64,000 nucleotides of DNA from Ridgeia piscesae. Taxonomy: Eukaryota > Annelida > Polychaeta > Sabellida > Siboglinidae. Within the stretch, counting starts at the first letter, position 1. Each line of letters starts with the position of its first letter. Positions 49,599 through 63,200 of this stretch are shown here, one piece after another. The notes under the pieces were generated by a model. The model was not told where the DNA came from. It saw only the letters and a list, made by a program, of their open reading frames with translations, and searched no databases. The stretch is taken from positions 277,001 through 341,000 of the forward strand of contig JAODUO010000131.1 in assembly GCA_025642075.2 (NCBI GenBank). The letters run 5' to 3'. The position numbers and the translations under genes are program-made.

Positions 49599-52500
49599 CT
49601 AGATGTCTTTCTTGTCTTCGTCCGGTGGAACACCAGAGAGACTCTTCTTGTCCACGTCCTGTGAGTCCTCCTCGGGACAATACCCCAGCCACGGCTGGCG
49701 GAACATTGACGCTGGGAGCTGCGTGCAGTGGGTCGAGTCAAACTCATCCATGTACTTGGTCGCCTGAAGCACAACACTCGCATGTAGATGTGTAGTCACA
49801 GGTTGTACGAATGTTGTGAATGATGTGTGAATTGAAAATAGTGTAAACTAAAAATGTCACCAAGTAACAATAACATAATCAATCGATCGATCGATCGATC
49901 GATCAATCGATCAATCGATCAATCAATCAATCAATCAATCAATCATCAGCTTTGTACATATAAAAATCCAATAAAAAATTGGATGTTGATTGGTGGGTGG
50001 GTGGAGGGTACACTTGAAATTCAAAAAAATTGAAAAAATTCCTTTAGTACTCTACAGTGAACTAACAGTAAAAAATTATGCTCTTTTCAGGTGTGGCTGT
50101 AAACGTGTGGTTGTTTTTGGAAATAATAAACAAGTTGCAATTTACTGATGTGTGATATGTTCTAGCCAGTCTTTCTTTTCATTAGAAATAATTGGAACTG
50201 TCTGTACACACCCATGTAGTTACTTTAGCAGTACAATGTATCCCTTCAATTTACTGGCATTTCCTATTTTTTGGACAGCCTGTTGGTAGGTAGGTGGCAT
50301 CGATATTATCCAGTTTGTTATCGTTTGAATTTTTTATATCTACAAAGCCCGTTGAAGGCAGCTTTTTAGTTTATTGTTATCATAAATTCATGTTATGAGG
50401 TGCTGGAGAATTTCTCGCTGGAGTTAGCATCGAACTTAGATATGCTGGTTGTGTAGATCAGAGTGCCTGATAGGCTATTGTAAAAAACTTGAAAATAATG
50501 CGATAGTGCACAGGGAACCAATGCAATGATTTTAGAAGCGACACCGAGTGAGAAAAATGAGGAGAACGCGTGACAACCCTTGCTAAACAATTTTGGACAC
50601 ATTGAAGTAATCAAGTCTGCTGCTTATTAGAGCTTTTGCGGTGGTTTTAGCAACGGAAAGTGATATAAACCGGCAAATATGGCGAAGATCATGGATATGG
50701 TAAAAACAGCAACAACATGTTTCCGATATAAGTTATTTGAAATTGAAGTTTTCATCAAACGTTACTCCGAGATTTAAAACTGAGGCGGCTGGTGTGATAT
50801 TCTGACTGAGGATATGTGTTGGGAAAAGCCATCGAGGTTTGCACGCTGCGTTGAGGTATCAATGATGAGAAATTTGATCTTATCTATTTTATCATATCTC
50901 TCTCTCTTTGCTGTCCATCGTGTTCGATGACGACATCAGTGTAGGGGTTCGTCCGTTACGTGCTTTGCTCGTTGGTGAGAGAATAGTCCAATTTGAGATT
51001 TAAACCCTCTCCCGCAGTTGACACAGAAGATGACAGGGGCAGAAGGATCAGGAAGGCCATGGCAGGAGATTGTGATCACGTTGGTATTTTTGTTGTATCT
51101 TTTCTTCAATGTGGCTTTTTCCTGTGTGTATGGCCTGCCTCCACTGTTGTCGATCTTTTGCAAGGGTCTCCCAGTGGTCTACGGTGATGTGTGTAGCCTT
51201 TAGGTGTCGTTTGACTACATCTTTGTATCGCAGCCGTTGTCCACCACGAAGACGTTTCCCTTCGGTTAATTCTCCATAGAATACAGCCTTTGGTAATCTG
51301 CTGTCATTCATACGGATGATATGTCCAGTCCAACGGAGTTGGGAAGCCGTTAGAGTGGCTTCTATGCTGGACATATTAGCCCATCTCAAGACTTCAACAT
51401 TTGGAATGTGATCTTTCCATGAGATCTGCAGGATTTGTCGTAGATGTCGGAGATGCACTTTGGAGAGTTTTCTAAAATGGCGACGATAGAGAGTGTATGT
51501 CTCTGCTGAGTACAGTAGTGTTGGAAGCACAATTGCCTTGTACACCTTGCACTTTGTGGAGACTGAAATACCAAGTTGTGACCATACACGCTTCCACAGT
51601 CCTCCAAAGGCTCCAGAGGTAGCTTGAATGCGGTTGTTAATTTCCACATCAATGGTGTTGTCAGATGCAACAGTGCTGCCCAGGTATGTGAAGTTCTTAA
51701 CTGCTTTTAGTGGCGTGCCATGGATTTCAACATTTGGATCGATTGAGGTTTGGCCGGGTGGTGGTTAGTAGAGCGTCACAGTTTTCTTTGTGTTGATTGT
51801 AAGTCCAAACATGGTTGCAGCTTGTTCAAACTGCTTGCATATCTCTCTGATGTCTTCTAGTGTATGGGCAACGATAGCAGCATCATCTGCAAATAGTAGT
51901 TCACGAATGCAGAGTTCTCGAGTTTTTGTGCTTGCCTTTAGTCTAGCCAATTTGAATAGTTTTCCATCGGATCTAGTGCGGATGAAAACTCCTGTACTAA
52001 GATGCTCGGACACTGTAGACAGTAGTGCTGCCAGAACGAGAGTGAACAAGGTAGGTGCCAAGACACATCCTTGCTTTAGTCCATGGCTAATTTCAAAAGG
52101 ATCAGTAGTTGATCCACCGATAGACACTGCTCCAGCCATACCATCGTGAAATTCTTGAATTATCTTGACAAAAGTCTCAGGACATCCATATCTCCTTAGT
52201 AAAGTCCACAAGGTTGACCTGTCCACTGTGTCAAAAGCTTTCGACAGGTCAATGAAGACCATGTAGAGGCTTTGCAGTTGTTCAACTGCTTTTTCCTGTA
52301 GTTGTCGTAAGGTGAATATCATATCGATTGTAGAGCGTTAGCGGCGAAATCCACATTGGCTTTCTGGGAGGATCACCTCTGCAATGTTCTGTAGTCTTTT
52401 CAGAAGGATTTTTGCCAGAATTTTCCCCGCAGTTGAGAGTAGCGAAATGCCTCGATAGTTTCCACAGTCACCACGGTCACCTTTTTTTGTATATTGCAAT

Positions 52501-55500
52501 TATCAAGGCATCTTTAAATTGTTGTGGTAGTTCTTTAGCTGTCCAACAAATGTAGTAGAATTTCAGCAATTGAGCATGAAGAGCTGCACATCCATATTTA
52601 TAGATTTCAGCAGGTATCCCATCTAGTCCTGGTGTTTTTCCTGATTTCATAGATTCCTCAAGCAGTGATAAAATCTCAGCATCATTTTCATCAAACCAAT
52701 CCTGGTGTTTCCTGGTTGTGTGCCCCAGAGTGTCAACAGATGGTTTGTACACTTTCTCACAAAGAGTCTCCCACTGATTATTAATCGTGCCATTGTATGA
52801 AAGGTTCATCATGTTGGTTTCATATGCGCCATTAATACTTTCTGCATTTCAGAATCTGCCAGTTTACTGAAATTTAGTTTTTTCACCGGTGTTTCCTTCG
52901 AGGTGGCTTGATATGGAGGTTGCACAACGATTGGATTAGGTAGTGATCAGTAGAACAGTCAGCACCCCGCATCGCACGTGTACTTCGTATGTCAGCTAAG
53001 TCTACTCTTAATGTTATTACATAGTCCAGTAAGTGACAGCGTTTTGAACGGGGATGTTGCCAAGAGTAGTACCAGTGATCAGGCATTTTTAAAAAGGTGT
53101 TTGTCACCATTTGAGTTTGACTTGTCCCTTCCAAATTTTCCCAGGGCAATTGGCCAAGACGTGAAATCATCTCCAACTCTTGCATTGAAATCTCCAAGTA
53201 TGATTACTTTATCTGTAGGTGGAATCTTTTGGAGCGTTTGACCCAGTAGTTCATAGAATTCTTCCTTTGTTTGATCCGGATTCGTCACAGTTGGTGCATA
53301 AGCACTGATAATGGTTGCATAGCGGCTTTTCCCTATTGATATTCTGAGAGTGATGAGACGTTCTGATATACCAGTTGGTAGCATAGTTAGTTGTTTAACA
53401 AGCTTATTGGCAATCGCAAAACCAACTCCAGCCTCTCTCCTTATACCAGGCTCTTTCCCTATCCAGAAGAAAGTGTAGTTGTTTTCTTGTAACGAACCTT
53501 GTCCTTCGAGACGAGTTTCTTGGAGGGCAGCTATGTCTATGTTATAGCGATCAAGTTCCCGGGCAACTAGCGCTGTTTGCCTTTGTGGCCTATCTGCATC
53601 CTTCATATCCAGTAAGGTTCTTACATTCCATGTGGCTAATGATAGCTTCTTCTTCATTAGTTTTGCACCGCTGGTATTGGAGTCCCACCAGCCGCGGTGT
53701 GCTGATCAGGAATCAAAGTGAACAAGCTTTGTTTACCCCACCTTTTCTAGGGGCGTCCCCGGATTGGGGCAGGCAGTGCATCCCTAGATAAGGCTGCCTC
53801 TGGGGTCCAATCTGCTCCGAGATCCCTAACACATTAGCCTGGGGCCGCAAGGTGCCCAGTATCCGCAGTGTACTACAAGGAAGTTGTGCTAGAGTCTTGT
53901 CTATGGAGAGGCTATGTACCAGCAGGGGAGACTTACACACTCGGCTCCCTTTTCGCTCCAAGGAGCTATCTGGCGTCTGTAGCTGAAATGAAGCAGAACT
54001 ACACACTACCCACTACACTACAGCACTAGACGCATCACAAACACCTGTGTTAAACACCACACCTCATATATGAACATGTCAAATGGTTGTCATTTAACAG
54101 CTTCCACATACCAGAAACAGCATCAGCTGTACTTTCCTCTCCAGCGGATAATCCTCACCTAAAACCGGACAAAACAGTTTCTTTGCAATTCAGAACCAAC
54201 AAAGAATAATGATCAATTTTTTATAACTACGAAAAGTGAACAAAACTGAAATAAAATAGAAACAAAACTCACACAAGATATTGTTTTTCACTCTCCATGA
54301 GAAACGAAACAAATTACTATTACACACAGACAAATTGATGTTAATTAACATCTTGAACAGCTCCTGAGTTTGGTCATTCACTGTCATGGAGGAACAAGAC
54401 CAACTAAGGAAGACACAAGGTATCGACTGGTGGCTACATTATCGATATCGTTTGAATACCATTTTGTAAGAATTCAAAATATTATTGGATGTCCAGTGTC
54501 ACAAAGGTGATTTTTGTGAGAGGACGGCACAATGAATTAAAATTTTCATGGGAAATTTTTTGACACAAACAGAAGGACAGGTCTAGTGAGTGACAACCCA
54601 GTCCCGGCTGGAGACGGGCAAAAGACACTGACAAATCAAAAATGTCAACACCTGTACAGGTGTCATCTGGTGGCTAAATGCACACCGACTTGGAAAAACA
54701 ATTTTATCTCTCAAAATGTTGCAAAGGTAGCAAAAGACTTTCAAACTATGTAAATGTGAGTGACTTATACTTTGTGATCTTGTTAAATGGACAATTTAAC
54801 TTTATTGAGACTTCTCCGACTCACCGATGGGGTCAGGGAAGGTGCCCCTACCAACAAACTCATGACAACAGTTGGCGTCTGTGACATTGTACTTAGCCAG
54901 CAGCTCCGCTGAAACAGACACATAAGGTCAGTAATACAATGTTTATGAACACTCCAGCAAGTGCCCATGCTTGTAACATTTACAAACAATGTAATTTCGT
55001 CAAAGACAAAACTGTTCCATGCTCGTCAGTTTCAATATTTTGTGCTACAGACACAAAGTAAATTGAGTTGCCAAATGACGACATCACACAGGTATTAAAT
55101 TATAGTTATGAGGTGGTCTATTTCTTGTTGGAAACAGTTGCGTAAATATTTCAGGTCAGCAAAATTAATGTAAGCTTTGAGAAAGGTTTTAACAGGTATA
55201 ATTAGCAAATAAAAAGTACTGATGATAATTTATATAGCCCCATATTTATACAATAATATTCTATGGTGCTGTACAACAAAAGAAAAGGGGCACTGAAAGT
55301 TTATATGAATATTCAACATAATACACATAATTTTATGTGAATATAATATAAAAGAGTAAAATAAAATAAATATGTAGATAAATCGATTATTTAATTAATA
55401 TTAATAAATAAGTTTACAAATAATAAATAACAAAAAGTAAATTTAATAATCGAACTACAAACATGCGACATAGTCAAAATAACTATCTAACAAGTGTAAA

Positions 55501-57131
55501 ACTATTTAAATTAATATAATGTATAAGTTAGTCATAGACTACACTAATATGTAATGTACTCTTTATATCATGGATATTCTGTCACCTCGTAACACATCAT
55601 GGAGGAGAATAAAAATGTGGGATGAAATGTGACAAACTAAACAAGTCAGTCAGAATAAAAATCCCACATGAAATTCTTCCATTTAAACTATTTCTTGTGC
55701 AATATTTCATCTGCTGATATCTAATTTCTACGACGAGAGAAACTGCTGTCAAAGCGCCACCTGGCGGGAAGGTGCAGACCTACCCTCGTTTGTTCGTTCC
55801 AGCTGCAGCCACTCTTTGAGATACGGCAGCGTTGTGGCATCGGCCAAGTTGGGATACCTGTAGAACATCATTTCATGCAACAGCTGAATAAATGTCACAA
55901 AAGTCTGATTCTATATCATGAACCTTCCTATAATATGCATACCCTTTTCAATCATGTCTAATCCTGTGTTGCTTTCAGACTGTTCAATATATTTAACCAG
56001 TTGACTGTCACATAAACATGTTCGGATTTTCCTCACGATGTTGTTTCAAAAACATGAATTCCTAAAGGTCAGACAGTGTCATCTGTGTAATTAATAATAT
56101 TATATGTTGGGTACGTCTAACGTTATTAAATTTATCTTCACAGTTTTAATCCACTCAATTCCATGGGATGAATGACGGCAAAACATAACCGATAAAAAAT
56201 GTAAACCTGATAGAAATATGATTTTTTTTAACCGTAATTGGATTTGTACAGGTAATTTTGAGGCGCCCTGTTTTTGGGGGTTTTGTGGACACCCTGTACC
56301 TGTGTTGTAGAAGTTTCGAGAGGACACCGTTGGTTCTGTTAGACAGTAGTTCTGTCGGGTCCCTGCAAATATCACAGTATGTATCAGCAAAGGACAGAGA
56401 CTCATCAAACACTACACAATTCGTATTCACCTAGCAACCTCACCACACTCTACGAATATGCACCCCAGCTGCATACCAAAAGCTGCATAATAATAACAAT
56501 AACATTTCTATAGCGCAACGAACAAAATCATTTGGCTTAATCACAAACGGGGACTGGCAAAAGTTGTCATTGCAGCACGGAACCACAGAAAAGTTATGGT
56601 GGAAAAGCAATTTCAAGCAAATATGTTTTGTGCTTTATGAAAGTCAGCTATACCTTCAGAAGATTTAATTGCAATAGGAAGTTGATTCCAGATTGTTGGC
56701 ACAGATACAAAGAAAGCCAATATTGAGCTTAGGAACATAAAGTTGTTAGGAAATGGATGATACACTTTACTTTCGTTCAACAAAAACTGAACTGAACTAT
56801 CAAAACTTTCGCCAAGTTTTAGTAGGATCCTCTCTGTACACACTAATTGTATAAACTATTACTGGATGACTGTACGGTTTGGATCAATAAATCCTCTGCT
56901 TCTTCTTCATCACTGATATTTTTCAATCAGGTTACTCAGCCCTGTGTGAATTGTTTACAAGGCTCGACTGTCCAAATATCACCACTAGCAAAATGTCAAA
57001 TCATTTCAATCTCTTCTACGACATGTCACCTTGTCTGTGTAATGTTTTTATTAAGCCATGATGAAGTCCTGAACAAGTTTTTCAATTCTGATTTGCCCCA
57101 ACCAAAGCTAATTAGAAAAGGTTGCTGTGTG

Positions 57132-57162
<31 letters not shown>

Positions 57163-60100
57163 CTGCGTGAGTGTGTGTGTTTGTGCGTGCGTGCGTGCGT
57201 GCATGCACACAATAACACAAAGCTATTTACATTTTTATAAGTTATCCAGTTTTAAGACCAAAGAAATAATGAATGCACTTTCGATGACGTTAACAAATGA
57301 ATGCACTTGTTTATTTATTAAACCAGCTGGTCATGCTGCTTAAACTATTTTATATAATCTTTCCGCAAATGCCTTTAATTAGGGCCACATTTTTCACGAG
57401 GAAACACAGAACTCTTCATTTAGTGTAACAATAAAAAATATTTGCCGGTGATCTAAATAAACTTTTACTAAATGGACCATATAAATTTATTATCGTATTC
57501 ACACATTGCAGACGTGGACTATAATGGGCTAATGACCATAACTGTCAGGAGATAATTATGACATGTGAAGGAGTCTCACCGAGTCGTAATCATCTCGTCT
57601 CGACTGCGCCGGATCAGTAACACAGGGACCTGGATATCTGGATAACACAAAACAGTCACGTGATCTGCTTCCAGGGAACCATCTCACTAACATTGTTAAG
57701 AGCTCTTAAACAAAAGTTTGCACCTTAAAATCAATTCTGATCCTTAACAGCGATCTTGAATATATGAAAATTGTCAACACCATGACACACCAGAGGGACA
57801 CAGTCACTGGTGTGTCATAGAAATAGTGTCCTCATTTATATGGCAATGGGTATTTGCATTTTGAAACAAAGTTATTTGATTTAACAATGGTTTTGTTTAA
57901 GGATGAATTTTCCCTAAGAGTTCTATATCCTAGTGAAATGGTCCCCACTGAACCGACAGAAATTGAATTGGAATCATTATTGAATAAAAGGAATTGCAAT
58001 GAATTGGAGCAGGAATTGACTGAAAGGAATTGACCCCAGCCGTGATTTAGATTTCTGGAGGCGATCACAGTTTTATCCTTTTGCAGGGAATACTGGGAGC
58101 ATTTAAGAATGAACATATTTTGAATAAACATTGGAGCTATATTATTTACATTCCATTTCATTGATTTCTGGCTAAGGGCAACTACAAATAAGACAGTCTA
58201 TGGCTGGAGACTGCAGAGAAAGAGACACTTAAGGACACTTACTGACACAACTGTTTGGCATTGTTCAGTCTCATGTACGTCTTCACTGTCCTTGTTACAA
58301 GGTCGTCTGCAAAACAAGGCAAGACAGTCACACCTCAAATAAGTCTACGACGTATTAGTCACCTCCAAACAGTACTGATGATGAGAAAAAAACATTTTGA
58401 CAAGATTGCGAATTACATTTCTGTACATAGAAACTACTGCATTTCACTGCAAAATAAGTTTCGTTCAACCAGAAAATTCAATACTGAACTTTAGTTACTG
58501 TATTGATGAAAACTGTATGGCAACACCCCACTACCAATCAAATAAACCTGAAGAGTAGATTTCATGGAAACACTCTCGCTACCAATCAACCAAACCTGAA
58601 GTGTAGATAGATTCCACAGAAACACTCTCACTACCAATCAACCAAACTTGGCCCTCTATCCATATTGTTAGTAACATGTGACACTCACGCATGCTCTCAG
58701 GCATCTTGGCTGTTGCCAGAGGCAAGATGTCATCAAACGTTGCGTCCAGCACCTACCGACAGACATTCATATCATCACAATGGGTATAAACATATTATAA
58801 TCATATAACAGCATTTGTGTGTGCCATAAGCCTGGCAATTAAACCATTCAGAGGCGCATTACAGTAGAAATGCAGTTGTAGAATAAGTTGATAAGTATAA
58901 ATTGTTCAATATAAAATAATATTAGTCATAATAATACTAAAATAATAATACTAATACATACAAGTTAATAATATTCGTTATAATAATTATAATGTTCGTT
59001 CAAAGTGAAAACGTTCTCTTAAACAGAAATGTCTTCGGTTGCTTTCTGAACAAACTGAGACAGTCTGTGGAACACATGGCAAGCGGTAGATCATTCCAGT
59101 GGCGTGGAGCAGCACTTGAGATAGATGTTTGGCTAGGGTGGGTATGTAGCACATTTTGGGCCACAGACTGGAGAGTTTAGCATAAGACTCATTAGCATAT
59201 TTAACCAATTGTCAGTGGATCTGTGGGTTTTTTTAAACGAGTCTTGTCCTAAAATCCAACATTAACCATTTCAGTACAACAGGCGCCTTATCAGCCACAT
59301 GCTGTGACACATGAACATGACAATGTCTGCTATTCAAATAATTTTTACGCACAATTATCCACTATGTGGAAGCACGTGTTCAATAACTCCTTTTAGGCAG
59401 ATGCCTTAGCATTGCAAAAGCACTAATCATGGATTATCATCGTTGAATTTATTTGAGATTTGTTCATCTTTCTTCTATCGCAGTTATGGCGGATGACATT
59501 ACTTATGTCATTGATGGAGATTTACCAAGTAACAACTTACTTAGGCGGGTGGTTTTATCATATTGCCGATGTAATTTGTCGGATACAGCCAGGGACAATC
59601 ATAATAAGTAAATAACGCTTGAGATAATAGTTTGTAAACAATGCCGATGGAGGCAAATCTGCAAATAAAAGCAGCAGTATATTCGGTCATTATGCTAATT
59701 GTGAACGACGTATTTGTCAGGTTTACGATTATGAAATTAAAATATATCGTAAGTTCATTGTTTATTGAGTATTCATCTTTTAGAATATATATGATGTTCC
59801 TATTAATAAAATGCGTTATTGCAACTGAAATCTTCGACTGAAGTGATGCAGTAAATTTCCATGTCAGATTACTAGGAATGCAATATTCAATGATCACAGC
59901 ATCCCAGGGCTCTAGCACTGAAATGGCTACGCATACATTTTAGAATATAGTAGATAATCGATGGCACTGACCACAAACTTGACTTTGGGATAGGCCTGGG
60001 CTGCCCAGGAGGCTGCGTAGCCACCGATAGACCAGGCAAACAGAACGATATCTTCGGGTCGATAGTGTAGTTTGTTGATGGCATACTGCATGACCACGTC

Positions 60101-60222
60101 AATGGCATGCTGCTCCGCGTGAGGCCACGGCACTCCCTGTAACACAGCCAGTGACTCACATGTAACGGAAAGAAAATCTGAACTTTTAGTATATTGATCA
60201 CTTATATATTCATATATAATAT

Positions 60223-60254
<32 letters not shown>

Positions 60255-63200
60255 ATGTGACTATGAAATCTTGCTTGGAAATATAAATAAATAAAATGGA
60301 TTAAGATAGAAACAACTGCAAACCAAACAATTTATATACAGTGTAATTAGTAAAATATACACACACATATATCGTGTAATTGTTTAGATGCTGATGAGAC
60401 ATAACTTTACCTACAGACACATCCACCCATATTTTGGACAGGTCAAACCTGTTTTGGACAGGTAGAAATCTCACTGGATGGGTAAACAAATTCAGTCTGA
60501 CAGAAGCAATTTTATTTTAGCAATTGTGACTATGAAATCTTGCTTGGAAATATAAATAAATAAAATGAGATTAAGATAGAAACAACTGCAAACCAAACAA
60601 TTTATATAATTAGTAAAACCATATAGTAGTATAATAGTAAACACCCCAATAACGAGACGTTAAAGATAGATTTTAAATGATGAATCTTAGGGCACGATAT
60701 AAATGTGTTCAAGCAGTTGGTCACACGTTGGTAAGACACATGAGTTTCACATTGACCTACCGTGCTGCCTCCAAAGCCTGGGTGGTTCCAGCCAAGCACT
60801 GAGTACCCTGCTTCTAGGGGCGTGTTCATGCACCCCACCTCGTAGAAGCCTGAGTTACCCTCGCAACACACCACCTACAAACCATGACACCTCAAGTCAG
60901 ACCATAGGTCAACACAGGACAATGCAGTGCATAAGATCACGAGAAATATCCGTAAGATCAGCAGAAATCTGCACAAATGGTCACTGCAAACATAAACACA
61001 ATGTTGGTACACAGGCACTGTCATGACACATCCACAGTGTGCGTTTGAATGTTATACACACCTGACGGGACATATTAACGTTGTGTGAACAAACAAACGA
61101 CGCACAAAACTTTTTTATCACACAATGGCGGGTTTATTCTATTAACAATCCATTTCCAGTCCTTCTGGTAATGGCCCATCAACAGTTTTTGCTTCCAACT
61201 TGTCCACAAATTAGTTTCGTCAAAATCATACATTTGCATAATACAGTCGAATCCCTCATTTAAGACCGCCTCTTAAATCGGAGTGGAGCTGTGTCTTAAA
61301 AGAGGGGTGGTCTCTCATGAGGGGTTTGGTTATTTTGATGTTTTGGATTAATTCATACGTTTATGCATATCATAATAATTAATGTCCATATAGCATGTAG
61401 GCGTTTGATAAAAAACTAAGTAGTAAAATACATCAAATAAAAATTAGAAAATGAAAGAATGAAACAACACATTAACAATGAAAATGTTCCTTTTCTGTTT
61501 ATTTTGTGTGTGACATATTTCAGTATAAGTTTAATTTTGAATAGTTTTTTATAATATAATATTATCTGATAAAAAGGTATCCTTATATAATTCGGACTGA
61601 GAGGCTAAAAAGTGCTGCCACCTCACGGCGGCTGGGTAATCGCGCCGTGGTCACCATTTTCTTCATCTTTCCAGGGGCATAAAACAATATTTTACTTTCT
61701 GACCTAACCATGAAAACGACCCCTTACAGCCACCAAACTTCCCCTCTCATAACTTGTAATACATATACACACGTTAGGTTATAAAATCATTTAAATTACT
61801 GTAAAGAATAAAATTCACAAATCAAAATCATGCTAAATTCGACATCGTTGGTGGCGGCAACGCCCATGCCACAGATTACCATGGCATAACAGTGATACTT
61901 TATTGCGGTGTGGACACACAAATGACATCATAAAACTTAACCCTATAGTTATATGTATATTACAACAATCACAGCGCTATGCATAGCCACTGATGTCTGC
62001 CAATGCGATTATGTCTTGCAGGTGAGTTTTGCGCGAGTTTGTTTTGTGAATTTTATTTGTTTAAAAAATATAAGCGATTTAATTTTGTAACCTAGTGTGT
62101 GTATATGTATACAAGATATGTGAGGAGAGTTTGGCAGCTGTTAGTTGTAATTTTCATAGTTCGGTCAGAAAGTAGAAGATCGCCAACATGAATGGTGTTC
62201 ATCACGTGCACCCGTGCCCCGTTAGTCACGCGTTTAATGAGAGTTCGTTGCAAGATTTAGGTTAAAAAATGTGCTGGCCACCTATCGGATGGTCATTTGT
62301 CAAAGGTAAAATTAAAATTGCCATGGTCACTGGTCGCGTTTGTCGAGTGGTCGTTGACGAAGGGTCATTTATACAGCATCAGCAGTCCATCAGTGATAAA
62401 ATGGTCATAAATCAGAGTGGTCGTTCATGAGGGGTTCTACTGTAACTGCTTCAATTTGAAGACAGCAAACGTATCAGAAAGTGTACCGGGTAGTTACGCT
62501 ATAGTAGGTAGTGTATTTTCATGCAGCAGTTTTCCTGATAATGATATAAACTGATTCTCTGTCCAGGGACCATCGTCTGTGAGGTGTTAGTCATGGCCCT
62601 AAACTGTTGAAACAATGTGCACCTTTCTGACAGTGCAGCAACTTGCTCATTGATGTGCATTGTGTTAATTATTAACATAAAATTTGCAAGCTGTAATCAG
62701 GTGCTGGATTTTTTTTGCAGTTGAAACACAACCTTTAGGAGATACCCCTGTTTGTTTGGCTCATGGAAAAAACCACATTTACGAAACCAATTTTTGTGGT
62801 ATGTTTTTGCAAGACCAGTAGCACCTTTCTATTTTGTTCAGTCATCATATTTCGCACAAAAACATCTCAAGCGAACTGTGGAATTATCGGGTTTCCCGCC
62901 AAAAAACAATCAGCTCACAGTTGACAACTTTCAGAACTACATGCATTACATAAATCTGAAGTTACACTAACGTAACTGTAGTCTATGCTATTAATTGTTA
63001 GATACCAACAATGCTACGTGCAAACTCAGGCTCTGATACAGACTCGTTCTTCTTGTGTATGAGAATCAGTTAATGCTGAATGCGTATATGTGAACGTGAC
63101 ACGTACCAACATGTTGCCGTCACATGACTCAGGGTCGTTCCGTCTGTCTATAAACATTGTATCAATCTCGTTATTGTCAGCCGTCAAGAGTTTTGCCCGT

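Noticed and set aside
51018..51203. Plus-strand frames over the LINE
   Set aside because: Antisense shadows of the minus-strand RT thumb and zinc-finger region.
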